From NCBI GenBank assembly GCA_964641415.1, contig CAZXMW010000010.1, positions 23,157-87,156 on the forward strand: 64,000 nt of DNA. Reading direction: 5' to 3'. The translations under genes were made by a program, and so were the position numbers. This DNA comes from JAHECW01 sp964641415 (GTDB taxonomy: Bacteria; Acidobacteriota; Thermoanaerobaculia; Thermoanaerobaculales; Sulfomarinibacteraceae). This document shows, one piece after another, positions 7,098 through 15,879 of this stretch (positions are counted from its first letter, which is position 1; every line of letters begins with the position of its first letter). The notes below the pieces were generated by a model. It saw only the letters and a program-made list of their open reading frames with translations. It was not told the origin of the DNA and searched no databases.

Positions 7098-9713
7098 ATG
7101 CAAGGAGTGTCTGACGAGTCTTGCGCACTCGGTGAGCCGAGGATGGTGAGGCTCGCTGTCCGGCGGGCCTGGCTCGGTGTCGGGGTGACCGCGTTCGCCA
7201 TCCTCGCAGCGGCGACGGCGGTGATCGCCGGGCCGGCCGACGACGTCGCCCCGGGCCCGATGAAGGTGAAGGACCTGCCGGATCAGTGGCAGGTGTGGCT
7301 CGAGGAGGAGATCTACCCGTTCATCGACCGGGACCAGCGCCGGGCCTTTCTCCAGCTCGAGACCGAGGCGCAGCGGCGCGCCTTCGTCGACCGCCTGTGG
7401 ATCCTCTGGGGCCGGCAGACCGGGTACGGGTCCGCCTTCCGGAGAATGTACGACGACCGGCTCGAGATGGTGCGGCTCGAGTTCGAATCGACCACCGATC
7501 CCCGGGCCAGGGTGCTGCTCCTCCACGGTCCGCCGCCACTCCGGATGATCGTCAAGTGCGCCGAGGTCTTCAACCCGATGGAGATCTGGGGCTGGCCCTA
7601 CCTCGAGGGCATCGGCCAGGGGCCGGTGGTCGTGTTCTACCAGAGGGGCGGGTTCGGGAGCTGGCGGATGTGGGAGGGCCACAGCGGCTGGTCGGTGCTG
7701 TACGCCGCCATGGGGACCGCGAACGTCTCGGTCGGTCCGGTGGGCCCGAACGACCTCTTCGGCCGCCCGGAGTACCGGTGCATGGACGGCGACACCATTG
7801 TCCGGTTGATCCGGACCGCCGAGATGTGGACCCGGGACCCGCGCTTCGTCGCGAGCATGTACCGGTTCAAGCCGTTCGAACGGTCCGAGGCGGCGGAGTC
7901 GGCCCCGCATCGCTTCACGGCATTCTCGGCGATTGCCGATACCGACGCCGAACCGGTCGATGTCGCGATGAGCCACGGTTCGCTTCACATGAGGGGTGGG
8001 TTGGTCGGCGTCGGCTTCGACATCACGCTGCCGTCGGCGGAGCTCGGCCGATCGTCGGTCGGCGAAGTCGAGGTCATCCAGCTCGACCTGATCGGTGAGA
8101 TCTCGCGCGATCTGACGATGGTCGACAGGTTCCGGTACCTCTACTCGGTGCCAGCGGCCGGCGACGAGGTCGGCCTCGATCTCGAGCGCTGGATTCGGCC
8201 CGGAGACTACCTGCTGCGACTCAAGGTCGAGGACGCCCACTCGCGCCGCGAGGCGATCGTCGAGTACCGGTTCAAGGCCGAGGAGGTGGACGTCGTGCTC
8301 GACGAGTCGGCCACGGACGAACTCGCTCAGCTGATGCTCGGCCTGGTGCCCGACGATGCGCCCGAGCCGCCCATGCTCAGCCTGCACGGCCCGCCGGGCG
8401 ACGCCGTTGCCGGGGTTCGGCGGTTCGAGGCCGTGACCCGGCCCGAGGTCCGGCGCGTCACCTTCATGCTTGACGAAAAAGAGATCTTGACCAAGAACCG
8501 GCCGCCGTTCGACATCGGCCTCGACCTCGGACCGCTGCCCAGGCTGACCCGGGTGACCGCGGTCGGCTACGACGCCGACGGGGTCGAGCTCGCCCGCGAG
8601 GGCATCACCCTCAATGTCGGTCGCGAGCGGTTCTTCGTCCGGATTCTGCCCCAGGGGCCGGAGGACGTGCGCGGCGACGAGGTCCGGATCGAGGTCGAAG
8701 TCAACGTTCCGAGCGAACGCGAGGTCCGGCGCCTGGAGATTCACTGGAACGACGAGCGGGTCGCGAGCCTCGACCGGCCGCCGTACGAGGCCTGGGTGAG
8801 GATCGACCGCAGCGTCAGCTTCGGGCTGCTGCGCGCGGTCGCCGTGCTCGACAGCGAGGCGGTGGCGGAGGACATCCAGTTCGTCAACGCTCCAGAGTTC
8901 GGTTCGGTGGTCGAGGTGACCGCGGTCGAGCTGCCGGTGACGGTCCTGGACCGGGCCGGTCAGCCGGTGCGCGATCTCGAGATCTCCGACTTCCGGATCT
9001 TCGAGGATGGCGTGGAGCAGACCATCACGCACGTCGGCGAGCACGTCGACCTGCCGGTTCGGCTCGGGATCGTCATCGACACCTCAGGGTCGATGGCCGA
9101 CACCCTGCCGACGGTCCAGCGGGTCGTCATGGGTTTTCTGCGCGATCTGCTCAGACCCCGCGACCGCGCTTTCATCGAGGTCTTTTCTGACCGACCCGAC
9201 CTGTTGGCGAGCTTCACCGCCGATTTTGAGACCCTCGAGCACGCGCTGCTCGCGTTGTACCCCGATCGGGCGACCGCTCTGTACGACTCGATCATCACCG
9301 GGCTGTTCCAGTTCTCCGGTGTCAGCGGCCGACGCGCCATGGTGCTGCTCACCGACGGCGACGATACCGCGTCAAGGAATGACTTCGACGCCGCGCTCGG
9401 CTATGCGCAGCGCATGGGCGTGACGATCTACACCATCGGCGTCGACCTGCCCCCGACCAAGGTGATGACACGGTTCCAGCTCAATCGGCTGTCGAGCGCC
9501 ACCGGGGGTCGCGCCTTCTTTGTCGATCGAAACTCGAAGCTCGAGCGGATCTACGCCGAGATCGAGCGCGAGCTCCGCGCGCAGTACCTGCTCGCCTACA
9601 CCTCGACCTCGGACAGGCCTCCGGACGAGCTGCGTCGCATCGAGGTCAGGGTCGACTTCGGCCAGCGGGTCAAGGTTCGAACGATTCACGGTTACTACCC
9701 GGGTGGGGCATGA
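7098..9713 (+). CDS. Secreted GWxTD-domain and VWFA-related protein
   Basis: An 871-residue exported protein. A hydrophobic signal segment lies about 23-44. Residues 57-190 match the GWxTD pattern (conserved W, R-A-F-V-D-R-L-W, then D-P-R-A-R-V-L-L-L-H-G-P-P). Residues 430-600 look like beta-sandwich repeats. Residues 605-870 form a VWFA-related domain of the acidobacterial type with a complete MIDAS D-T-S-G-S-M (661-666) and T-D-G-D-D (752-756), ending in I-H-G-Y-Y-P-G. VWA domains bind metal-dependent protein ligands, so an envelope scaffold or adhesion role is likely. The ATG has GGGAAGG upstream; a second ATG at 7143 directly before the signal peptide is an alternative. It heads a cluster continuing with overlapping genes. 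Confidence 0.87.
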   Translation: MQGVSDESCALGEPRMVRLAVRRAWLGVGVTAFAILAAATAVIAGPADDVAPGPMKVKDLPDQWQVWLEEEIYPFIDRDQRRAFLQLETEAQRRAFVDRLWILWGRQTGYGSAFRRMYDDRLEMVRLEFESTTDPRARVLLLHGPPPLRMIVKCAEVFNPMEIWGWPYLEGIGQGPVVVFYQRGGFGSWRMWEGHSGWSVLYAAMGTANVSVGPVGPNDLFGRPEYRCMDGDTIVRLIRTAEMWTRDPRFVASMYRFKPFERSEAAESAPHRFTAFSAIADTDAEPVDVAMSHGSLHMRGGLVGVGFDITLPSAELGRSSVGEVEVIQLDLIGEISRDLTMVDRFRYLYSVPAAGDEVGLDLERWIRPGDYLLRLKVEDAHSRREAIVEYRFKAEEVDVVLDESATDELAQLMLGLVPDDAPEPPMLSLHGPPGDAVAGVRRFEAVTRPEVRRVTFMLDEKEILTKNRPPFDIGLDLGPLPRLTRVTAVGYDADGVELAREGITLNVGRERFFVRILPQGPEDVRGDEVRIEVEVNVPSEREVRRLEIHWNDERVASLDRPPYEAWVRIDRSVSFGLLRAVAVLDSEAVAEDIQFVNAPEFGSVVEVTAVELPVTVLDRAGQPVRDLEISDFRIFEDGVEQTITHVGEHVDLPVRLGIVIDTSGSMADTLPTVQRVVMGFLRDLLRPRDRAFIEVFSDRPDLLASFTADFETLEHALLALYPDRATALYDSIITGLFQFSGVSGRRAMVLLTDGDDTASRNDFDAALGYAQRMGVTIYTIGVDLPPTKVMTRFQLNRLSSATGGRAFFVDRNSKLERIYAEIERELRAQYLLAYTSTSDRPPDELRRIEVRVDFGQRVKVRTIHGYYPGGA

Positions 9714-10189
9714 TGGAGACGAAGCTCGACCGCCAGACGGTCGGAGGTGAGGGTCCAGTGATCAGACGAATCGTGCTCCTGGTGGTCGGAATCGTGATCG
9801 TGGGTCTCCTCGGAGACGGCCTGCCGGCCATTGCGAAGAGCCCACCGGCCAGGCAGGCCGCGGAGCAGATGGAGTTCGGCTTCAAGGCGGCCCGTCGGGG
9901 CTACTGGCAGGAGGCCCTGCAGCGGTTCGAGCTCGCAGACGAGCTGACCCCGAACCAGGCCCGGATCCTCAACAACATCGCGGTCGCCCTCGAGGCCAAC
10001 GGCCGCTTCGTGGAGGCCCGCACGACCTACAAAGCGGCCATCGCTCTCAACCCGACCGACTCGGCGGCGCGCCGAAACTTCGAGCGGTTCGAGGAGTTCT
10101 ACGCCTCCCACGTCGAGATCGAGGTCACCGCCGCAGCCGACGCGTCGGCCGACGACGCGACCCGAGAGGAGCAGGATGATGCGGATTAG
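9710..10189 (+). CDS. Exported tetratricopeptide-repeat protein
   Basis: A 159-residue protein with an N-terminal hydrophobic segment (about 18-42) that may be a signal peptide or anchor. It is followed by two TPR-like helical hairpins: G-Y-W-Q-E-A-L-Q-R-F-E-L-A, then the A-R-I-L-N-N-I-A-V-A-L-E-A-N-G-R pattern and the P-T-D-S-A-A-R-R-N cap. The C-terminus is acidic. TPRs mediate protein-protein contacts, so it may be an accessory to the VWA protein, whose stop codon its start overlaps (ATGA). The next gene also overlaps its 3' end. An internal GTG at 9758 is a possible alternative start. Confidence 0.8.
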   Translation: MMETKLDRQTVGGEGPVIRRIVLLVVGIVIVGLLGDGLPAIAKSPPARQAAEQMEFGFKAARRGYWQEALQRFELADELTPNQARILNNIAVALEANGRFVEARTTYKAAIALNPTDSAARRNFERFEEFYASHVEIEVTAAADASADDATREEQDDAD

Positions 10190-10871
10190 GGTTGTCACCC
10201 TCGTCGCCGCCGTCTGCCTGGCGGCCGTCACGGCGTCGGCCGGCGCCCGGGAAATCCGCGTCGGCCTCCAGCTCAGACCCGAGCTCGACATCTCGCCTCG
10301 CGCCAGGGTCTACGTCGGCGCCATCCTGCTCGAGCCGAGACAGGGGGGCGGCAGCACGATGGCCGACATCCAGGCGATCCGGGAGTTCGGCGAGTACGTC
10401 CGCGACCTTCTCAGACGGGAAACTCGGTTGCGGGTCCAGCCCCGGATCGACGATGTCGAGCCGCCGACACTGGATCTCGGCAAGCTCCTCGAGTACCCCG
10501 ACTTCTGGCGCGATGTCGCGACCCGCAGCGATGCCGACTACGTGATCGCGGCGTCGGTCGACGTCAAGGTTCTCGACCGCGAGGGCTACACGACCGAGGA
10601 GTACGTGTCGCCGACCGACGGCAAGACCTACTTCCGGCAGATTCTCGTCGAGGAGACCGGTTTCGCGTACGACATCCTGCTGGTCGTGGTCGACGGCCGC
10701 ACCGGCGACCCGGTTTTCACCGACCAGATCACTGACTTCAAGGAGAAGAACGAACGCAAGCTCGACGAGTACCAGGACATGTTCGACGAGCTCTACACCC
10801 TCGAGAATCGCCTGCTCGGCATCTTCGTGCCGCGGGTCGTGCAGGCCGAACGATTTCTCTACGACAAGTGA
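10176..10871 (+). CDS. Predicted secreted protein of unknown function
   Basis: A 231-residue protein beginning with a clear signal peptide (M-M-R-I-R-V-V-T-L, hydrophobic core, cleavage near A-S-A-G-A). The mature part is mixed alpha/beta with conserved-looking D-I-L-L-V-V-V-D-G and a charged C-terminal helix; the alternation resembles periplasmic proteins that assess a named component, but I recognise no family. GAGAGGAGCAGG sits before the ATG. It overlaps the end of the TPR gene by 14 bases and is followed at 26 nt by the peptidase-barrel gene, so all four are probably co-transcribed. Confidence 0.75.
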   Translation: MMRIRVVTLVAAVCLAAVTASAGAREIRVGLQLRPELDISPRARVYVGAILLEPRQGGGSTMADIQAIREFGEYVRDLLRRETRLRVQPRIDDVEPPTLDLGKLLEYPDFWRDVATRSDADYVIAASVDVKVLDREGYTTEEYVSPTDGKTYFRQILVEETGFAYDILLVVVDGRTGDPVFTDQITDFKEKNERKLDEYQDMFDELYTLENRLLGIFVPRVVQAERFLYDK

Positions 10872-10897
10872 GCCCGGCGTCGCGGCGGAGGTCACTG

Positions 10898-13786
10898 ATG
10901 AACGTCAAGCGGATGTTGAAGGTGATGATGCTGTTCGTGCTGTGCGCGCCCATGGCCGAGGCGCAGCTCAGTCCGTACAGCACGTGGGTCGGTGGCAAGA
11001 ACAAGATCCGGTACGACCGCTTCGAGTGGTCCACCTATCGCACGCCCCACTTCGTTATTTCGTACTATGACCGGGTCGAGCCCTCGCTGGAAAAGGTCGC
11101 ATCGTTCGCCGAGAGCGCCTACGACGATCTCGCGCACAGGCTCAACTATCAGATCAACCAGCCGATTCCGCTGATTCTGTATGCCACCCACTCCGAGTTC
11201 CAGCAGACCAACATCATCCTCAACTTCATCCCCGAGGGCGTCGGAGCCTTCGCCACGCCGGTTCGCAACCGGATGGTCCTGCCCGTCGACCTCGACGACC
11301 GCGAGTTGCAGGGCCTGATCCAGCACGAGCTGACCCACATCTTCCAATACGAGATCTTCTTCGGCGGCCGGCGCGGTCGGATGATCTTCGCCCGTCCGCC
11401 GCTGTGGTTCATGGAGGGCATGGCGTCCTACCTCGGCGACGACGAGACCTCGCTCGACGAGATCTACATGCGCGACGCCTCCCTGACCGACCTGGTGCCG
11501 TCGATCACGCGGCCGCCGCGCGGCTTTCTGGCCTACCGCTTCGGTCACAAGGTGTTCGAGTTCATCGAGGACGAGTGGGGAGAGGACGCGGTTCGGGACT
11601 TCGTGTTCGCGCAGCGCGGCAACTTCAGCGGCGGTGTCGGCCAGTCGGTCGAACGGACCTTCAATTTCGACGTCGAGGAGTTCGACGCTGCGTTTCGCGG
11701 ATGGCTGCGGAGAAAGTACGCCCACCTTTCGGATCGCGGCGGACCTCGAGAGTTCGGCCAACCGTTCAAGGTCGCCGTCGGCACCGACTCCCAGCAGGCG
11801 TCGCCCGTGCTGTCGCCGTCCGGCGACCTCGTGGCCGCGTTCACGACCTACAAGAACGACGTCGACGTCGCCCTCTTCGGGGTCCCCGACCGGCGGTTGT
11901 TCAAGAACCTCACCCGTGGCCGGACCACCAAGGTCGAGTACCTCATCGCCCAGGGCTTCACGGTGGGTCCGAGCGGCGGTCGCGACCTCGATTTCTCGCC
12001 CGACGGCAATCACGTTGCGGTCTTCGCGCGAAGGGAGCGGGGCCGTTCGCTGCTGCTGCTCGACGTCCTCGACGGCGGCATCGATCGGATCATCGACATT
12101 CCGCTGCCCCTCGACCAGGCCATGAACCCGGCGTTTCACCCGAGCGGTGGTCGCCTCGCCTTCAAGGCCATCGCCGGCGGCCGCACCGACATCTATGTGC
12201 TCGATCTGGCGACCGAGGAGGTCACCAACCTCACCGGCGACGCCGCCCATGATGCGGCGCCGGTGTTCTCGCCCGACGGTCGATCGCTGGTCTACTCGTC
12301 CAATGACGGCGGTCCGTCAAAGCTGATCCGGCTCGATCTCGACGACCCCTCCAGTCGGGACCAGCTGACCTTCGGACCGGGGCACGACATTGGCGCCGCG
12401 TTTTCCAACGACGGCGAGCGGCTGTACTTCGCGTCGGATCGGCAGGATCGGGTGTACGACATCTACCGTCTCGACCTGGGCAACCGCGATCTGTTCCGCC
12501 TGACTCACGTCTTCGGCGCCGCCGTCAACCCGGTCCCGGGGACCTCCATCGAGGGCGAGCGCGTCGGGTTTCAGGCCTACCATCGCGGTGGCTGGGACCT
12601 CTACGCCGCCGACGCCGATCAGGGCGAGTGGGTCGGCGTCTCGGCGCCGGCGACCGATGAGATCTCGCTCGAGCCCTTCGTGCCGTCGGTATCCATCGTC
12701 ATCGACCCGGACGACGGCGAGGCTCTGAAGAGACGCAGGCTCTACCTCGAGGACGCCCAGGTTTTCGTCGGTATCGACAATGTTCAGAACTTCCTGTCCC
12801 AAACCTACCTGAGCTTCAGCGACCAGTATGGCGACCGGCGTCTCCAGGTCTTCCTCGACACCATCGACACCTTTTCCAACTTCACCGTCAGCTGGCTCAA
12901 CCTGGAGCCGCGGCTGCAGTGGGGCGCCACTGTGTACGACTTCCGGACCTTTTTCATCACCGGCTTCGACTTCGAGCGCGGCGACGTCACCGCGCGCGAG
13001 CAGACCTACCGCGTGACCGCGGCCGAGGTCAACGGTCGCTATCCGCTGTCGCGGTACTCCCGACTCGAGGGGGGCGTCGGCTACCTCGATCGACAGTCCA
13101 ACTACCCGAGGCTCGACCAGGCCACGGGCGAGGTGACGTTTCCCGAGCTGCGCGACAGCGGGCCGTTCGTCACCATCGGCATGGCGGGCGACACCACGAT
13201 CTGGAACAGCTACGGACCGCACCGGGGAACGCGCTGGCAGCTGCGTGGGCGGTACGTCTGGGACGCTGACGGAGGCGGTGCGCTGAGCCAGAGCGTCGAG
13301 TTCGACGGTCGGGCCTACCTGCCTCTGTCGCGGCGCAACGAGCTCGCCTTTCGGATGTTCCTGGGGGCGGCCGACGGCAACCGCCCGCACATCTACGCCA
13401 TTGGTGGGCTCGATACCATCCGGGGACTGCCGACCCGCGCGCTGGCCGGCAACCGGGTCGGACTGGCCAACGTCGAGTGGCGCTTCCCTCTCATCGACCG
13501 GCTCGACCTCGCCTTCCTGTCCCTCGGCAGGGTCCGGGGGCGGCTGTTCCTCGACGCCGGCGCGGCCTGGTACGACGTCGACGGGCAGCAGTTCAACCAC
13601 CTCGGGGAGCCCGGGTTCACCTTCTACGAGGATGGTCGCCTGGTCGACGGGATCTCGTCCTACGGCTTCGGCCTGACGATCAACGTCTTCGGTATTCCCA
13701 TGCACTGGGACTGGATCCAGCTGTGGGACTTCGACGAGCAGATCGGCGACCGTCAGGTGGAGTTCTGGATGGGGTTCCAGTTCTGA
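10898..13786 (+). CDS. HExxH peptidase / TolB-like propeller / outer-membrane beta-barrel fusion protein
   Basis: A 962-residue exported protein with a signal peptide (1-22). The first third resembles peptidase-MA-like metallohydrolases, with the zinc motif H-E-L-T-H at 143-147 and a downstream W-F-M-E-G-M-A-S-Y segment. Residues about 285-590 contain at least four PD40/TolB-like blades, seen as L-D-F-S-P-D-G, A-F-H-P-S-G-G and V-F-S-P-D-G-R repeats. The last third (about 640-962) alternates polar and aromatic residues like an Omp85/surface-antigen barrel, has an I-R-G-L-P motif and ends in phenylalanine, as outer-membrane barrels do. The start is set by GGAGGT before the ATG; an upstream GTG overlapping the previous stop is possible. 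Substrate unknown. Confidence 0.85.
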   Translation: MNVKRMLKVMMLFVLCAPMAEAQLSPYSTWVGGKNKIRYDRFEWSTYRTPHFVISYYDRVEPSLEKVASFAESAYDDLAHRLNYQINQPIPLILYATHSEFQQTNIILNFIPEGVGAFATPVRNRMVLPVDLDDRELQGLIQHELTHIFQYEIFFGGRRGRMIFARPPLWFMEGMASYLGDDETSLDEIYMRDASLTDLVPSITRPPRGFLAYRFGHKVFEFIEDEWGEDAVRDFVFAQRGNFSGGVGQSVERTFNFDVEEFDAAFRGWLRRKYAHLSDRGGPREFGQPFKVAVGTDSQQASPVLSPSGDLVAAFTTYKNDVDVALFGVPDRRLFKNLTRGRTTKVEYLIAQGFTVGPSGGRDLDFSPDGNHVAVFARRERGRSLLLLDVLDGGIDRIIDIPLPLDQAMNPAFHPSGGRLAFKAIAGGRTDIYVLDLATEEVTNLTGDAAHDAAPVFSPDGRSLVYSSNDGGPSKLIRLDLDDPSSRDQLTFGPGHDIGAAFSNDGERLYFASDRQDRVYDIYRLDLGNRDLFRLTHVFGAAVNPVPGTSIEGERVGFQAYHRGGWDLYAADADQGEWVGVSAPATDEISLEPFVPSVSIVIDPDDGEALKRRRLYLEDAQVFVGIDNVQNFLSQTYLSFSDQYGDRRLQVFLDTIDTFSNFTVSWLNLEPRLQWGATVYDFRTFFITGFDFERGDVTAREQTYRVTAAEVNGRYPLSRYSRLEGGVGYLDRQSNYPRLDQATGEVTFPELRDSGPFVTIGMAGDTTIWNSYGPHRGTRWQLRGRYVWDADGGGALSQSVEFDGRAYLPLSRRNELAFRMFLGAADGNRPHIYAIGGLDTIRGLPTRALAGNRVGLANVEWRFPLIDRLDLAFLSLGRVRGRLFLDAGAAWYDVDGQQFNHLGEPGFTFYEDGRLVDGISSYGFGLTINVFGIPMHWDWIQLWDFDEQIGDRQVEFWMGFQF

Positions 13787-13807
13787 CGAACGCCGACTGC
13801 TGATCGC

Positions 13808-15595
13808 TCATTTTCCCGGGTAATAGCCACGGATGGTCTTGACCACGAGATCGTCGCCCGCGACCTCGACGCGGATCTCGCGGAAGGCCTCGATCGGCTT
13901 CGACGAGTCGGATGGGTACCAGAGCAGGTACTGCGAGCGCAGGAGCTCGGCGATGCGATCGTAGACCGCCGGCAGCTCATCGGCCGTCTTGGGGAAGAAC
14001 GCCTCGCCGCCGGTCTCCCGGGCCAGGTCCTTGAGGACCCCCTTGCCGGCGAAGCGTCCGCTGCCCAGACCGATGGGGAAGATTGGGGTTCGCATGGTGT
14101 GGGCGAAGCGTTGGGCGAGCCGCCAATCGGTGCGGGAGGTGGTGTCCTCGCCGTCGGTGAGCAGGACCAGCGCCTGTCGGCCGCGGCGGCCGCGGAACTG
14201 CTCGAGCGCCCGGACCACCGCGTCGTTGAGCGAGGTGCCGCCGTCGGGTACGACGCGGTCGAGCGCACCGGCGAGCAGCCGCGCCTCGTCGGTCCAGTCG
14301 ATCTTGACCTCGGCGTCCCAGGAAAACCGGATCAGCACCGCCTCGTCGCCCGGCTCGAGCAGGTTGGTGACGAACCCCGACACCGCGCTCCGAACCTGGG
14401 GAAAGGCCTCGATCATGGACCCCGAGGTGTCGACGGCGAGAGCGAGCGAAAGCGGCAGGTCGGCGGTGGTCCCGAAGCCCTCAACCTCGACCCTGACGTC
14501 ATCCTCGAAGACCGTGAAGTCGTCTCGCCTGAGACCGGCCACGGGCGCGCCGCGCCCGTCGAGGACGACCACCGGCAGCTCGACGAGCTCGACCCGGACG
14601 CTGCCGACGAAGCCGCCGCCGGCGCCGAGCGTCATGACCTGGTCGCCGCGATTGCCGTCGGCGTCGATCGCGTCGGCCGACAGGATCACCGCCCGGGCGA
14701 GCCGCATCTGGTCGACGTCGACGACGCATGGGCAGGCGGCCCAGCGGGCGATCGTCTCGTCGTCGAGCTGGAGAGACACCTCCCGGACACTCTCCGCGCC
14801 GGTCACCGACACCGTGATCCGGCGGCTGCCCCCGGGCTCCGGGCTCGGCGGCCCGAGCAGGATCTGAACGCCGAGCTGGCCGGTCGGATTGTTGAGCACG
14901 ATGGCGTCCTCGCCGAGGTACTCCCCGTCGGCGCGGCGGGCGACGGCGCGGATTTCGGTGCGCCGCACCACGTCGCCGAGCAGCACCGAGACCGTCCACG
15001 GCGGTCGGTTGCGGCGGCCGAGGGAACGGCCGTCCTGAAAGAACTCGACGCTGGCCGTCGAATCAGGCGCGTCGATTTCGAGGCCGAGGGCGCCGATTCC
15101 ACCGCTGTCGGGCGGCGACCGGAAGACGACCGCGTCGTCGCTCGGCGGCAGGACCTCGAGCACCAGAGCGTCCGGCGTCGTCCCTTCGGGCGCGGTGAAT
15201 TCGACGGTGCTTTCGGCCACCACGACGTCTCCGATCCAGAGCCCTTCGGCGATACCTTCGACGGCGTCGAGATTGATTCGGAGCCGGTAGCTGCCCACCG
15301 GCCACTCCTTGTACAGCAGCGCCGTGCCGTCCGGCTCGAGCGCGACGACCGCCGACCGGCGGTCGACGATGTCCCCGTTTCGGCTCAGCGTGATGACCAG
15401 GCGAACGCGGTCGCCGAGTCGCTCGCGATCCTCGGGCGCCACCGACACCACCACGCCGGACACCGTCCCCTCGGCGCCCCGGCCGAGGGGCTCGACGGTG
15501 ACCTTGAGAGCGACCGCCGGTTCGTTGTCTGCGGTGGCGATCACGGTGGCAAGGACTGTGAGCATCAGGATGCAGGCAAAGACGGTCCTCGTCAT
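13808..15595 (-). CDS. Secreted VWFA-related protein
   Basis: A 595-residue exported protein with a signal peptide (1-22), several beta-sandwich-like regions (about 30-330), and a C-terminal VWFA-related domain of the acidobacterial type. The MIDAS is D-T-S-G-S-M (389-394) with a T-D-G-E-D-T-T downstream. Its tail T-I-R-G-Y-Y-P-G-K closely parallels the tail of the GWxTD/VWA protein at 7098-9713, but it lacks the GWxTD region. It converges on the peptidase-barrel gene with only 21 bases between stops. AAGGAG before the ATG sets the start. An adhesion or envelope-scaffold role is inferred from the VWA domain only. Confidence 0.85.
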   Translation of the reverse strand: MTRTVFACILMLTVLATVIATADNEPAVALKVTVEPLGRGAEGTVSGVVVSVAPEDRERLGDRVRLVITLSRNGDIVDRRSAVVALEPDGTALLYKEWPVGSYRLRINLDAVEGIAEGLWIGDVVVAESTVEFTAPEGTTPDALVLEVLPPSDDAVVFRSPPDSGGIGALGLEIDAPDSTASVEFFQDGRSLGRRNRPPWTVSVLLGDVVRRTEIRAVARRADGEYLGEDAIVLNNPTGQLGVQILLGPPSPEPGGSRRITVSVTGAESVREVSLQLDDETIARWAACPCVVDVDQMRLARAVILSADAIDADGNRGDQVMTLGAGGGFVGSVRVELVELPVVVLDGRGAPVAGLRRDDFTVFEDDVRVEVEGFGTTADLPLSLALAVDTSGSMIEAFPQVRSAVSGFVTNLLEPGDEAVLIRFSWDAEVKIDWTDEARLLAGALDRVVPDGGTSLNDAVVRALEQFRGRRGRQALVLLTDGEDTTSRTDWRLAQRFAHTMRTPIFPIGLGSGRFAGKGVLKDLARETGGEAFFPKTADELPAVYDRIAELLRSQYLLWYPSDSSKPIEAFREIRVEVAGDDLVVKTIRGYYPGK

Positions 15596-15879
15596 GAGTG
15601 CTCCTTCATAAAGTCGACCGTGTCCGCGGCCTCGCGGCCGTTTCAGCGAGGCGAACGACACCCCGGAGATCGTCCGGCCGGCGAGCACGATCCGATGATA
15701 GCTCGTCGGGTCTCGGGCGGCTGCGTGGTTCGGCGGGAATACCCGGCGGCGGTTCCCGGTCATCACGTTGTGGTAAGTTCTGGTTGCGTCGGGCCGGCGC
15801 GAGCCCGAGGACCGCGAGAAATCCCCGTCGATCGCGAGAAGCTTCGGGCGCTGAACGAACAGGCTGAAGGGATCAACAG

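Noticed and set aside
12317..13705. 462-codon minus-strand frame
   Set aside because: Shadow of the propeller-barrel part of the plus-strand gene, with no signal or domain.
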